The notes below the pieces were generated by a model. The model was given only the letters and a program-made list of their open reading frames with translations. It searched no databases and was not told the DNA's origin. From NCBI RefSeq assembly GCF_022965805.1, contig NC_133103.1, positions 49,618,490 to 49,682,489 of the forward strand: DNA of 64,000 nucleotides, given 5' to 3'. Both the position numbers and the translations under genes were made by a program. Positions 9,771 to 21,691 of the stretch are shown here, one piece after another. The DNA is from Primulina eburnea (Eukaryota > Streptophyta > Magnoliopsida > Lamiales > Gesneriaceae). Numbering within the stretch: the first letter of the stretch is position 1; each line of letters starts with the position of its first letter.

Positions 9771-11353
9771 TCATCTTTTCATCCACACCACTCCCTTGCC
9801 ATCTGTATGGAGATCCGATGATTTTCCTTCTTCAGCTTGTTGTTTCAGTTTCACCAAATTGGGGTATCGATCTTGGCTTATCTTGATCATTTCTCGGAGG
9901 CATGGTTGTGATGAAAGTGACACTAGAATTATTTTGTCCATATTATTCCGACTCACAGCGTCAACTATCTTATTCGCTTTGCCTGGATGATAGCTTATTG
10001 TCAAGTTGTAATCTTTCAGGAGTTCAATCCATCGTCTCTGCCATATATTTAGTTCTTTTTGACTGAACAAATATTTGAGGCTTTGATGATCTATGAAAAT
10101 TTCACACTTAGCTCTATAAAGATAATGTCTCCAAATTTTTAGTGCGAACACCACTACAGCTAGTTCGAGGTCATGCATCAGATAGTTTTGCTCATTTAGT
10201 TTCAGTTGTCTAGAAGCGTAGGCAATTACTCTCCCATATTGATTGATCACACATCCTAAACCTCCTTTTGTAGCATCGCTAGTAGATGGTGAAATATTTT
10301 CTTCAGTTGGCAATATCAATATCGGAGTAGAGGCAAGTTTCTTCTTCAAGGTCTTGAAGATTTTCTCACTATTTTTCACTCCATTGAAATTTAGAGTTCT
10401 TTTGCGTGAGTTTAGTGAGGGGTATGGCTATTGAAGAGAATCATTCACCAAATTTTCGATAATAGCCTGCTAGTCCCAAGAATCTTCGAATTTCTGTTAC
10501 ATTATTTGGCCTCGACCAATCCATGATTGCTTCTACATTCTTAGGATCCACAGATACTCCTGCTACTGATATTATGTGTCCTAAGAATGTGACGCTCTCT
10601 AGCCAGAATTCGCATTTCTTGAACTTGGCGTACAGTTCCTTTTCTCTCAGCGTCTAGAGGGTGATAAGAAGATGTTCTTTGTGATCCTCACTTGATGAAT
10701 ATACAAGAATATCGTCGATGAATAAAACAACAGACTTGTCAGGAAATGGTTTGAACACCCTGTTCAAGAGATCAATGAATGCTTGCCGGAGCGTTTGTTA
10801 ATCCGAATGGCATTACCATGAACTCATAGTGTCCATACCTTGTTCTGAAGGTTGTCTTCGGAATATCGTGTGTTTTGATCTTTAGTTGGTGCTAGCCTGA
10901 CCTTAAGTTGAGTTTAGAAAAGACTGTAGCTCCTTCGAGTTAGTAAAACATGTCATCTATCCTTGGAAGGTGGTACTTATTCTTGATTGTGATCTTATTC
11001 AGTTCCCTGTAATCAATACACAATCTCATACTTCCGTCCTTTTTCTTTACGAATAGGACAGGAGCTCCCATGGAGATGCGCTTGGTCGGATTTGCTTCTT
11101 ATCCAACAATTCTTGAAGTTGTTCTTTGAGTTCTTTTAACTCGGCTGGAGCCATTCGGTACAGGAGCTTTTGAGATTAGTGTAGAATTGAGGACTAAATT
11201 AATTTCAAATTCCACTTCGTGGTCGGGGATTGTGCCAGGGAGTTCTTCAGAAAAGACATCTGGAAACTCTTGTACTACCGGAATATCTTCTAGTGCAAGT
11301 ATGGTTTCTTCCTTTACCTTGCTTAACATATATAGGTAAACTTCTTCATTCAC
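9771..11353 (-). pseudogene. Reverse transcriptase and RNase H region of element B pol, decayed
   Basis: The RT starts near 11290 with VVQEFPDVFSEELPG, a linker typical of gypsy pol. The catalytic box FIDDILVYSS is readable at about 10720-10690 on the minus strand. RNase H is open at 10379-9771, with [33 protein letters not shown] and YHPGKAN..VDAVSR. The stretch 11090-10380 has stops and small frame changes. Together with the protease and integrase, the order PR-RT-RH-IN identifies Ty3/gypsy rather than copia. Confidence 0.82.
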
Positions 11354-11497
11354 TTTTCATGGCTTTCCAAGTCTAGGAAGCAGATAGTAAGGACTGCTTG
11401 TTTCTTGACTTTGCCATTTATAGTAAACGATTTCTTCTTGGTTTGGAGCTCTTAGTTTGACGTTATTTAAGCGGCAATCTACAATTGCGCGATTCTT

Positions 11498-11797
11498 TCA
11501 TAGCCAATTCATTTTCAGAATGGCGTCAAAATCCACCATGTTTAGTTGAATCAATTCAGCTTGAAATAGGTGCTCATTGATATAGATCTTACAATCTCTG
11601 TGCACGCTATGTGTTTCAATTATCTTACTAGTAGGAGTTGCTACCTTAAAGGGTTCGACAAATATCTCAGATATAAGCCTTAATTTCTTAGTGAACCTCT
11701 TAGATATAAACGAGTGAGTGGAACCACAATCAAACAATACATAAGCTAGAATTTCATTGATTAGAATGGTATCTGCCACGACATCAGTTTGAGTCAT
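11498..11797 (-). pseudogene. Aspartic protease domain of element B
   Basis: A 100-codon open segment with the active-site region YVLFDCGSTHSFIS. The usual D(S/T)G triad reads DCG here. The N-terminal part overlaps the C-terminal end of gag in another frame. The domain ends near NMVDFDAILKMNWL, the usual flap-to-end region in plant gypsy proteases. Confidence 0.75.
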
Positions 11798-12313
11798 CTG
11801 CCTCTTTCTGAGTTATTGTAAACACACGAGCGTTAGGCTTATTTTCCTTCGGCTTGTTGGGATTAGTATCAGTATTTGACCATGTCCCTTTCTTAGGCTT
11901 GGGACAATCAGCAATTTGATGTCCCAACTTTCCACAATTGAAGCATGCACCAGTCTTCCTACGACATTCCCCAGAATGGAGGTTATTGCAGATATGACAC
12001 ATCTTGGCCTCTTGATAGGTTGAACTGGACGAAGAGCCCTTGAATGTCCCACTGGACAGGTTTGGTCTTTTGAATGGTTGTTTCCCTTGAAAAGATTGTC
12101 CAGAAGGAGGTCGCTTATTCTTGTTCTCATCCTCTCGGCGTTTGATGTATGTCTCGGCTCGTATTGCTGAGCCCATTAGGTCAGCAAAACTCGTGGGTTG
12201 GTAAACTGCTAATGCTGACTAAATACGACTGCTCAGACCATGCTTGAACCGGTGCATCTTTAAGGTGTCATCAACCATAATCGTGGGGGCATACGTTCCA
12301 AGAGAGTTGAACT
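11784..12313 (-). pseudogene. C-terminal half of element B gag with zinc knuckle
   Basis: The minus-strand frame contains basic and Ser/Gly-rich sequence, then CHICNNLHSGEC and a standard CCHC knuckle (CFNCGKLGHQIADC), which binds RNA during packaging. Upstream the frame reads YAPTIMVDDTLKMHRFKHGL and carries one stop at about 12220. At 12313 it is interrupted by the solo LTR 12314-15551; the N-terminal half resumes at 15558. Confidence 0.8.
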
Positions 12314-15300
12314 TGAAACGCCTGCTATTCGTTTTCTTAACTTGTACTAGAATTTTTCTATTTTTATTTTTTAAACCTTACATAGCATCGACCGAACCAT
12401 ACATATTTGTATAAAATATTTTTGACATCATTTTAAAAATAGACATCCAACTAACATTTAAAAATTCAAAGGGAAGTATTTTAAAGCATAAAATCGTCAA
12501 ACGTTTTACCAACCTAAAATATTATTTGAAAAGTATAGCACATACTATAATCTCTCAAAAACTCTCATAACATAAATAAAAGCTGCAAAAATATCTTTAA
12601 CATAACTTAAAATCATGAATCATAACTAGTGCAGGAAAACTAGCGTCGGTCCTTGGGTTATGTGCACCTTCAGTCCAATAAAATCAACCATCAAGACCTC
12701 CATTATCATATACATAATCAATATCACCTGTATCAATCACACCTATTGAGTCTAAAGACTCAACACACCATAACCTTGATAACGACATAATACATATACA
12801 GATCACATACAACATGTGAAAAATACTTGTACTTCAAATATTTTTTTCATGAAGATGCATAAAATTTAAAACAACAACATTTTCATAACCATTTTCATGA
12901 TGCTTAAACTTTAAACACAAACATTTTCAGTAAGTTTTTCATAAACATTTTCGTAAACCTTTTTGTAAACATTTTCATATCACCCTCAACATATTCATAT
13001 GAACATGCATACTTTAAACCTCAACATTTTTCTTTTCCTCATTCATAACATGTATCCTTTCATCATGATCATAAACATTTCCTGTTTATTGAATTCAGAT
13101 CGTTAATTGTGACTTTCCTCATCCTCAAAAGTCGATGGATCCATCTACATGTAACCACAGTATTGGGCGGCGGGGACATCGACGACGATCTCTCGTCAAC
13201 TGAGCCTTGACCTATCCTCATCGAATGAAAATACGATCGTCGGGCTGCCTCTAGGGCCTTCTCCCATAAATGGGCTCCCTCTGGGGCCTTTTCCCTCACT
13301 GATATCCCCATTCTTATCCTCATATCCTAAATAGTCAGAATTACTTTACTTCCTTCAACGTTTTACATTTTCACCTACTTTATAAAAATCATGCTTTTAA
13401 TATCATTTTTCTTTTAAAACAAGCATACAACATATCCCTTTTAACTTTATCGTTTCATCAAAAATTCCGTAAATAATCATAATATTCCATAAACATCTAA
13501 AATCATAATTTAACATGTAAAATTCATAAACATTTGAAATAAGCATATTAGCATATTAAATCATAATAATCCTTAAACTTTTAAAATAAACATTTTAACA
13601 TATGAAAATTCATAAACTTGTAAGACAATCATTAACATTTGATCATAAAATTTCATAAACATTTCAAATAAGTATTTTATCATATATTATTGCATTCGGG
13701 GAACTGCCAGGACGTCTACCTAATTTTCAGTGTAAATGACCGTTTTACACCTAGAAGCATAGTTTTTCGTATTTATCCTTAAACCTCTAAACGACGACCC
13801 AAATCATTCCAAACTGAACATATAACCTTAAAACCCTCCTATAATTATTCCTTAGGCTTAAAACTTAGCTTTTCGATAGATTCCTTGATTCGTTTTTAAA
13901 CTTAGACGTATATCCCAGTTTTGACTCGTATGGACTCGAAACTTAACCAAAACTTACCAAACTTGAACCAAAGCCTCCTAACACACAACTAAACCTTTAC
14001 CAACCCAATTGGAGCCCATCTAGTTCCTTGAACACTTCCTAGCAGCTACTGAATTTCTACACAAGGAATCCTAGTTCTAGAAGGTTTCAAACTCCTCATA
14101 TCTCGGCTTCAGCCCCTAACCCCTTGGTCCAGTCCTGGTCGACCCTCCTAGGACCCTAAACAAACCCTCTAGGACACTCTGAGACCAGCCCTCATGAGCC
14201 ATACACGAGGACATGCATGGTTCTCTTGCTCACGCACAGCCGCGGCTAGATGGTGCTCTAGCCGTGTGCCTTTCCACTCCTAACCCCTCCAGCCCCTACG
14301 TGCACCCCATTGGCTTATGGCTAGGACCCTCACGAGCCCCGCCGTTTGTCCTGAAGGAGCCCGCGCAGTCACCTGCCTCCTGGTTCCTCCAACAGCCGCA
14401 GCTAGCCTCTCGAGTTCTCCCCACCGTGCGACCCATCTCTTAGTTGCTTCCTACCCTTGCACGGCCGCTATAGGACCCTTGTACCATCCTCTCACATCTC
14501 TTGGTCGTTACCCTAACAGCAACAAGCCTCTGTGATCCCTAAGAAGCCCTTAGTCGAAGAGTCCTTGTTCCCAAGGAGTCTATTTTCATCCAACCTCTTT
14601 CTTCTCCATGTACAGAACTTATGTCCACTTATCTAGGCCCTCAAACCCTCTTAACCTCATCCCTTATTTGTGTCCCTAAAGTGTCAGCCCTTCAAGCAAT
14701 AATACATTAAGGTTTGGATCACAAAAACTTGAGTTATTATCATGCCATGGCATAAAAACGAAAATAAATAAAGACCAACATATTTTCTATGCAAACATAA
14801 TTAAAACATGTAATATGATGTGATAGATGAGAAAAAAGAAATTTATGGCGTGCCTTTGCGTTTTAAATGCACGATTATCCCTTGACGACGAAGAACAACG
14901 AGGAGGAGGGCTTAGTCTTGTGATCCCTTGAAAGTTTCGAATTTTCTCCCAAGCTTTGTTGGTGTGTATCGTGTATAGTGTGGAGAGATTTGTGTGTGCC
15001 GTGAATCTGAATTTGGGGCGTGACTTGTGTAGGGTTTGGGGTGATTTTAACATATTATATAGTAATTAAATCTTTAACTAAACTTAGGCCTATTAAGCAT
15101 ACACATTAGACCCATTAGTGCTTAATTAAAGTTTAATTAAAATAGTTTTGCTTAAATAAGTTTGTGAATTTATTAGCCGGGTTGCCAAAACGTTTGTATT
15201 TTGTTGAAAATCCAACACCGACAAAATTTACGTCCCGATGTATAAAATCTCCTCAAAACCCATTATTTTCAAAAATAATAAAAAACATTAATCATATTTT

Positions 15301-15551
15301 AAATAATTAAAAATAATTATTTAATAAATTTTTTCTATTTTTCAGCCCTCGGTCTCCGTTCCTCGATCGCAACTCGAATAACCTTTAAAAATACATTTTA
15401 ATGCAACAATGTAGAAAAAGTATATTTTAAAGATGTAAATATGCACAACATATTTAATACATGCAATTAAAACATTTGATTAAAATACAAAGGAATTTAA
15501 TAATCGCATGCATGTGTTTCGCGTGGACTTTCAAATTTTCGGGGCGTTACA
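12314..15551 (-). mobile_element. Solo LTR (3.2 kb) inserted in element B gag
   Basis: On the minus strand it starts TGTAACGCCCCG and ends GGCGTTTCA. It is flanked by TGAACT at 12308-12313 and 15552-15557. Removing the insert plus one TGAACT restores the gag frame across the junction (TSKF then NSLG), which proves insertion into B. No primer site, polypurine tract or gag/pol is inside, so it is a solo LTR, very long for its type. The 14200-14560 part is GC-rich and the rest AT-rich. It carries GAGTCTAAAGACTC at 12748-12761. A 6-bp target duplication is unusual; GAACT (5 bp) is possible if the end is CAT. Confidence 0.75.
12748..12761 (-). repeat. Inverted repeat GAGTCTTTAGACTC in solo LTR
   Basis: Exact 5-bp arms with a 4-bp centre. 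The same 14-mer is found near the 3' end of the C LTRs and the 5' LTR of D, with one mismatch in the 3' LTR of D. Confidence 0.8.
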
Positions 15552-15557
15552 TGAACT

Positions 15558-16134
15558 TTGAAGTATACTCCACCACAGACATATCCAAAGTTTGAGTGAA
15601 ATTTTCAAATTCACTCAACTTCTATAATCTCACTTCAGCTGGGTAGTACTGATTCAGGAAAACCTCTCGAAAACTGTTGTCATGTGATTGGTCCATCTGC
15701 TGTCATAGCTAACGAAACTGTATCCTACCATTAGGATGATCTTTCCTCTAAAAATGGTGTTACCACATCCACCTTGAACTCGTTGGGAATATCGAGTAAG
15801 CGGAGTTGGGTCTCGATATTTTTTAGCCAACTTTGGGCAACTTCGGGGCCCGGGTCTCCTTTGAATGATTGAGTGTGATTCTTTCGTAGAGACTCGTAGT
15901 GGTATTTGACCCTGTGTGATGGAGGTCCTGGTAATGGCGGATTGCGATTGGCGTTTGTGTTACCCAACCCTTGGATGGTAGTGGCCAACAAGCCATTAAG
16001 TCAACTTGACTTAGGCCCAATCCTGGTGGTGGTGGTGGCGGAGGTAGGTTCCCTTCATTGTCATTGTTATTATGGTTGTTGTTGCGATTTCCGTTGCGTG
16101 GGTTGCGGTTATTTCGTACCGGTCTTCCTACCAT
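15558..16134 (-). pseudogene. N-terminal half of element B gag
   Basis: Starts ATG at 16134 with MVGRPVRNNRNPR, then an Asn/His-rich stretch and a run of Pro. A frame change near 15990 leads to the gag core: SFKGDPGPEVAQSWLKNIE and a following LLDIPNEFKVDV segment. A stop at about 15728 and others follow before the TSKF junction at 15558. Gag forms the particle shell. The C-terminal half is at 11784-12313, beyond the inserted solo LTR. Confidence 0.78.
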
Positions 16135-16411
16135 GTCCTACAAGGGTACAAGCTTCTAAGATATTTGTTTGCCAACATATATATAAGTTAATCGTGAACT
16201 GAAATCGACTATTGATAAAACCAAAGAAACTTTTTATTGGTTCAAACGAAAAGAGAAACAATACAAATCCAAGTTTTAGGAAGCACAAAAGGAGAGAAGA
16301 TTAATGAGAAAACAGCTGGATTATAGATCTTTATTACAACTAGTCACAAGTACTAAATCCTCAATCATCTAAAATCTTGCCATCTCCTACTGCTTCGTCT
16401 TCCATTGGTTC

Positions 16412-16792
16412 TTATTTTGGTTCTATCTCAGGTTCCAAGTCGATAAGGGCATCCTGAAGTTTTTGAACCTGATTTTGTAAGTGTTCGTTATGCATAGTCA
16501 GATGCTGCACCAAATCTTGCATTTCTTGAATCACCAATGCATCTTGCTGATGTCGTTGGACTGTTATAAAAGAGGTTTGTTCCAAGAGAGCCTGGAGAAG
16601 AGCTTTCTGTTCCTCTAACTCGTGCTTTTCTTCTTGTAGAGTATCTAAAGTTGCAATCAGTTTCCCATTGTCTTTCTGTTCTCGAGCGAGAGATGCTCGG
16701 AGGTCCTTAATGATGGTGTCCTTGTCAAGGACTTGTATAACACTCACGCGAGCCGTGGTTCGAGTGCGAGGCATAGAAGAATTTGAAGCCAT
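16412..16792 (-). CDS. 126-codon coiled-coil ORF in the leader of element B
   Basis: ATG at 16790-16792, stop at 16412-16414. After a basic, Ser/Thr-rich start (about 20 residues) nearly the whole protein is heptad-like and rich in Leu, Gln, Glu and Asp, ending EPEIEPK. It has no membrane segment or zinc motif. It lies between the 5' LTR and the gag start, on the same strand, 277 bp upstream of the gag ATG. It is free of stops, in contrast to the gag and pol of the same element. It could be a small accessory protein of this gypsy lineage or an N-terminal part of gag split off by mutation. The family is not recognised. Confidence 0.5.
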   Translation of the reverse strand: MASNSSMPRTRTTARVSVIQVLDKDTIIKDLRASLAREQKDNGKLIATLDTLQEEKHELEEQKALLQALLEQTSFITVQRHQQDALVIQEMQDLVQHLTMHNEHLQNQVQKLQDALIDLEPEIEPK

Positions 16793-17142
16793 TTCCTGAA
16801 ATAAAACAAATGTAGAGGCTTAGAACAATAGAATAAGGTGGATAGCAACATTAACAGATAATTTAAAGTATTTCGACACCCGGTAGGATTTTCGAGAAAA
16901 TTTCAAAAGATAGAAAAGTTCGGAATTTTTTAATATGGATTTCAAGCTAAGTCAGGAGTATTACATAACCGTTGACGGAATTGGATTTCAAGTTTTCTAT
17001 AAGAAGTTATTGGCCTCACGATTATTACAAAAACAACAAAAACACGATTTTGGAGGCTCAAACGATGGAATTTGGTCGAAATAAGGCTTCGGTCATCGCG
17101 AAGAGGACTTCGGGAGAATCCCAGCCGGATTATGAACCTAGC
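16793..17142 (-). other. Untranslated leader of element B
   Basis: Between the coiled-coil ORF and the primer-binding site. No motif was recognised. A short plus-strand ORF here is treated as chance. Confidence 0.4.
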
Positions 17143-17155
17143 GGCTCTGATACCA
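17143..17155 (-). promoter_or_regulatory. Primer-binding site of element B (tRNA-Met)
   Basis: The minus strand reads TGGTATCAGAGCC, complementary to the 3' end of plant initiator tRNA-Met, six bases inside the LTR end at 17162. Confidence 0.88.
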
Positions 17156-17161
17156 CTTAAA

Positions 17162-18360
17162 TGTCACGTCTCGAACCCAAGACGTGCCATCGGCGTCGTT
17201 TAACAATTTAAAATCGTATAATAACAAGTCCACGTAGTGCATCAAATAGCCAAAAGCCAGTCTATTACATAAATCAATAATCGTTTTCACAATGCGATTA
17301 AAACGAAATGCGAAAGCGTAAAATACGATAATCTAACTAAAAGATAGAATAACGATACTGGCTCTTGAATCGGATCACCATCACCAAAAGTATTCTTCTT
17401 CTTTATCTTTGATTTGTTCTTCATTCTTATCTGGGGTGGGAATGTAAGGGGTGAGTACTTGGTAAATACTCAGTAAATGGGGGCCGATCGGCCATAACAA
17501 ATATCAAGGTGATAATTATACGAATATATTATCATAATTTCAATGGAATCATAATTTCGATAGCAAGCATGTTGAGTCGAATATAAAAAAAGTACAAACA
17601 TAACACTGAAAATCATCTCATTTTCCCTGGTTTACTGATCAGTCCCCTATATGTTACTCCTCTAAGGGGCGAGGACAAAAGAACGGTTATTATATCCCAT
17701 CGCATCAGAGCCTTAAACAAAACATATCAAATATAGGAGTTTTCTTGTCATTTCTAATTCGAATCATTACAGTGCATTTCAAATATTTCAAACATGCTTT
17801 CAAATATTATAACTAATATCCAACAACAAATTGTTCAAGAATGTTCGTAACAAATATGAACAAATATATTATGCCGATCGAATTTCAAGAAACATACATA
17901 ACGTATTTTTAAACAAATAGTGGACATACTTACAAAGAACAAGTATGTCGATATATATATCAAGTAGTACACTTATGAAATGCAAGTGTACATAAGAATA
18001 TAGCAAAAACTCACTTGAAAGATTGTTCTTAAAATCTTGGAATGAACAAGTTGGAGTTTGACAGTGAAAAATCAGTCACCTTGCAAAAATGTTTGCGCCT
18101 AATTGAACCGTTGGATCGATCTGAGTTTTGGACATGTTCCTCAAAACACAGTATGTGTATTGTGAACTGTGGAGATCGGATTTGGACATGTAAAACAATG
18201 AGAAAAACTTTCTGAAATTGTGCAGAATTTTTCGTACTCATAAATTGCAACTTTTGGAGAGAACTTTTGATGATGTTTTGGTGTGATTTCCATTCATTCC
18301 TTTGCCACTATTTATATGCACCAATATGACTTTAGGCATTCCTCTCCATGTCAAAGTATG
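17162..18360 (-). mobile_element. Right (5') LTR of element B, fused to LTR of element C
   Basis: Ends ...CGTGACA on the minus strand next to the primer-binding site. 17606-18356 matches the left LTR 7518-8230. At 17453-17471 is an inverted repeat, GAGTA and TACTC around TTTACCAAG, in the place where the other gypsy LTRs have GAGTCTTTAGACTC. Similarity to the left LTR stops near 18357, where sequence of the C LTR begins. Confidence 0.78.
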
Positions 18361-18865
18361 CATGTTCAAGCATGTATGATGCAAGCATGATTATGAAAAG
18401 TTTTATGATGATGGCACGTCTATGTTTATGTCCTTACGTTCAAGTTTATGTATGTACGTCCTACTTTTAAGTTGCATGTGATTTTATTACGTATTATTTG
18501 TTATCCCCAGTTTATACATGTTGAGTCTTTAGACTCACTAGACTTGATCGATGTAGATGAGGACGAGTATGAGGAGACGGGGGGTGGGGACCAATGAGCC
18601 GGCTCAGTCTGCGCAGGAGGCTAAACCCGAGGACCGCCAATGTTTTAAGATTTTATGCATGATGATTCTAAAACTCTGATTTTCACGAGATTGCTTTACG
18701 TTGTTGAACAATTTATTTTTGGCAAACTCTATTTGTAACCTTTTTCTTGCAAATATTTTGGTTGAATAGTTTATCCTTATTGTATTTTGAATGACTATTA
18801 TCTATTTAAGAAAATTTTTATTTTTCCGTAAATTTTGAAATAGTTTAAAAGTACGGTACGTTACA
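18361..18865 (+). mobile_element. Truncated 5' LTR of gypsy element C
   Basis: 505 bp matching the last part of the 3' LTR (34085-34591), ending GTACGGTACGTTACA. Roughly 2.1 kb of the LTR is missing on the left, including any promoter. GAGTCTTTAGACTC lies at 18523-18536. The edge shares TATGCAT with element B (18357-18363), which points to deletion by short homology. Confidence 0.8.
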
Positions 18866-18867
18866 GT

Positions 18868-18879
18868 TGGTATCAGAGC
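18868..18879 (+). promoter_or_regulatory. Primer-binding site of element C (tRNA-Met)
   Basis: TGGTATCAGAGC, two bases after the LTR end TTACA. It is identical to the site in element D (47838-47849). Confidence 0.88.
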
Positions 18880-19098
18880 GGTGTTCTATTAAAGGGTTAT
18901 GCCTACTGACAGTTGCGAGAAGCTCACGAAGTCACACCTAAAGTCTGTAAGTTTTTAAGTTTTAAATTCTTTCATGTATTAAGTATTAATTCATGATTTC
19001 AGCATGTGATGTTTAATTTCAAAATTTCGTGCATCTTATGATATTAATATTATGTTCATGCATATCGGGTTTACGTGTTGAACAAATTTTGAAACATT

Positions 19099-20160
19099 AT
19101 GCCTCCCAAACGTAGGATTGTGCGTGGAGCTGGCGATGAGGACATAGAACCTCAGGATGGGGAGAGGGTCACTCATCCTCGTCCATCGCCAGATATGCAG
19201 ACTCAGATGCTTGCAGGAATGACTCAGTTCTTCGCACAGTTTGCGGGGAATCAATCTGCAGTTGACACAAGGGCGAGACCCAGACCGGAGGCAGTCTATG
19301 AGAGGTTTATGAGGATGGATCCGAAGGAGTTCTCGGGGACTACTAACCCGATGGTAGCTGAAGGATGGATTAAGTCCATTGAAGTCATTTTTGCGTTTAT
19401 GGAGCTGCAGGATGCAGACAGGGTCAGATGTGCCACCTTTCTACTGACATGAGATGCTAGATTGTGGTGGGAGAGCGCTTCTGTATCGGTGAATTTGCAA
19501 ACCCTTTCTTGGGATGGCTTCAAGGAAGTTTTCTACTCCAAGTACTTCATTGAGGAAGTACGCTCCAGATTGAATAGAGAGTTCATGATGCTGAAAAAGG
19601 GAGACAACAGCATTGTAGAGTTTGTGAGGAAGTTCGAGAGGGGGTGTCACTTTGTGCCCCTAATTGCAAATGATGCCTAGGAGAAGTTGAGGCATTTTAT
19701 GGATGGTTTGCAGTCGATCTTGCGCCGCGATGTGAGTGTTGCTGGTCCCACTACTTATGTTGTTGCCGTGTCGAGAGCCCTGGGGGCAGAATAGGTCTAG
19801 AGGGACATCGAGGGTGACAGGCAGGGCAAGAGACTCTGTCAGGAACCTGAGCCGCAGCAGCAACAGTGAACCCAGTTCAAGAGGCCCTTCCAAGGACAGT
19901 AAGGGAAGAGACCATTTCAGGGACCACCAAAAGGCAAGGGTCTCATTCCTCAGCAGAAGGCTCCACAGAAGCCTGGCGAGTACCCAGTATTGCCGAAGTG
20001 CCACCGCCAACATCCGGGACAGTGCTTATGGGGATAGAGCAAGTGCTTCAAATGCAGGGCCAACGATCACATGTTGAAGGACTGCCCATAGTGGAGTCAG
20101 CCGACCCAGGTTAGAGTGTTCGCCAAGCAGGCAGAGGAGGCGAACCCAGACACGACCCTG
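19099..20160 (+). pseudogene. gag of element C, decayed
   Basis: ATG at 19099 (MPPKRRIVRGAGDED). The core is readable: QMLAGMTQFFAQF, then FSGTTNPM..EGWIKSIE, LWWESASV, SKYFIEEVR and KFERGCHFVPLI. A stop replaces a codon at 19450-19452 and another stop is at 19678-19680. Further on, frames change in the Gln/Arg-rich part, and a CCHC knuckle is readable at about 20040-20090 (CFKCRANDHMLKDC). It is closely similar to gag of element D (48070-49140) throughout. Confidence 0.82.
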
Positions 20161-20322
20161 TTGACTGGTAACTTATTTAATTCAGCACCACATTATTTTT
20201 GGCTATGCATGTTTTGAATTTTATCTGGAATTATTAGTTTGCTAGTTGGTATCTTTGGTGACTTGTGTAGAGATCTTTCTACTGTGCATGAAGTTAAGAT
20301 TAGAATATTTGGAATGTAAGTC
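20161..20322 (+). other. gag-protease linker of element C
   Basis: Frame is lost here. The same non-coding-looking stretch with 'gtgttgtgctaacgtctct' exists in element D (49290-49315), so it is an inherited part of this family. Confidence 0.4.
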
Positions 20323-21690
20323 TTGTGTGTTGTGCTAACGTCTCTCGGGAAATATTTTCATAAGAGGGTAGCCACGAAGGCCTTGTTAGACTCAGGGGCC
20401 ACTCACTCTTTTATTTCGAAGACGTTCGCTAATCATCTGGATGTCGAGTCTATTGGACTCGACGTGAGCTATTCAGTGACAGTCCCATCAGGGGAAGAGT
20501 TATCAGCTACTAGCGTTGTCTGAGACATAGATCTCGAACTGCAAGGCCACCTAGTGTATGCCGATCTAATTGTGTTGTCGATGCCAGAAGTTGATATTAT
20601 CTTGGGAATGTACTGGCTTACGAAAAACATAGTTCTCATTGATTTCCAGAAAAGGTCAGTGTTGATAAGACCTTTGGGAATGGAGCAGTTTCTCTTTGAG
20701 CCAGATAGATGGAGAAGTTTCCCTCGCATGATCTCTTGCATGCAGGCTCGGAGACTTATTCGTAAGGGATGTCAGGATTTCTGGGCCAGTATTACTTCCG
20801 CACCTGATGTGCCCACTCCATCTATATCGGATGTACCAGCAGTCAGAGATTTTCCTGACGTCTTTCCAGATGACGTTTCAGGCCTTCCACCAGAGAGAGT
20901 AGAGTTTTCCATTGACCTTGTGCCAGGCAGCGTGCCAATCTCAAATGCACCATACCGTTTAGCTCCAACTGAGATGTTATAGCTCAAACAACAGATTCAG
21001 GAGCTCTTAGATAAAGAATTTATCCGCCCTAGTTTCTCACTTTGGGGCGCACCAGTACTCTTCGTAAAGAAGAAGGATGTGAGCATGAGATTGTGTATCG
21101 ATTACTAAGAATTGAACAAGGTAACAATCAAGAATAAATACCTATTTCCAAGGATCGAGGACTTGTCCGATCAGTTGCAGGGAGCCACGGTGTTCTCTAA
21201 GATAGATCTACGATCTGGGTATCATCAGCTGAAGGTAAAAGATGCAGATGTTCATAAGACTGCCTTCAAGACCAGATATGGGCATTACGAGTTCTTGATG
21301 ATGCCGTTTAGACTGACGAATGCTCTGCGATATTTATGGACCTCATGAACTGATTATTTCAGCCCTACCTATATCAGTTTGTCATAGTATTCATTGACGG
21401 CATTCTCATCTACTCAAAGGGCCATGAGGTGCACAGTCAACATTTGGGTATAGTTTTTCAGGTCTTGCAGAGTCGCAAGTTGTTTGAAAAATTCAGTAAG
21501 TGTGAATTTTGGTTGGATAAGGTAGCGTTTTTGGGGCATATAATATCTAGCTGTGGTGTCGAGGTGGATCCAGCCTAGGTGGCAGTAAGTTAAGGAATGG
21601 GTTGAGCCGAAGAATGCATCAGAGATCCGCAGTTTCCTAGGCTAAGCAGGCTACTACCGAAAGTTCATTCAAGGGATTTTCTTCGATAGC
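20323..21690 (+). pseudogene. Protease and reverse transcriptase of element C, decayed
   Basis: Protease: ALLDSGATHSFIS at about 20380-20420, with intact DSG. A stop at 20521 follows. Next are MYWLTKN and PDVFPDDVSGLPPERVEF leading into RT. RT segments: VEFSIDLVPG, a stop at about 20980, then [19 protein letters not shown] and [10 protein letters not shown]. The catalytic box at about 21385-21420 reads FIDGILIYS: the second Asp of FIDD is Gly, which would abolish polymerase activity even without the stops. Connection-domain sequence continues to 21690 with more stops. Confidence 0.82.
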
Positions 21691-21691
21691 A

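Noticed and set aside
14213..14535. GC-rich overlapping frames in the solo LTR
   Set aside because: Two frames overlap on the same strand in a Pro/Ser-rich stretch of high GC inside an LTR, without any motif.
18868..18879. tRNA-like matches (TGGTATCAGAGC) as tRNA genes
   Set aside because: They are 12-base primer-binding sites next to LTR ends; no cloverleaf surrounds them.
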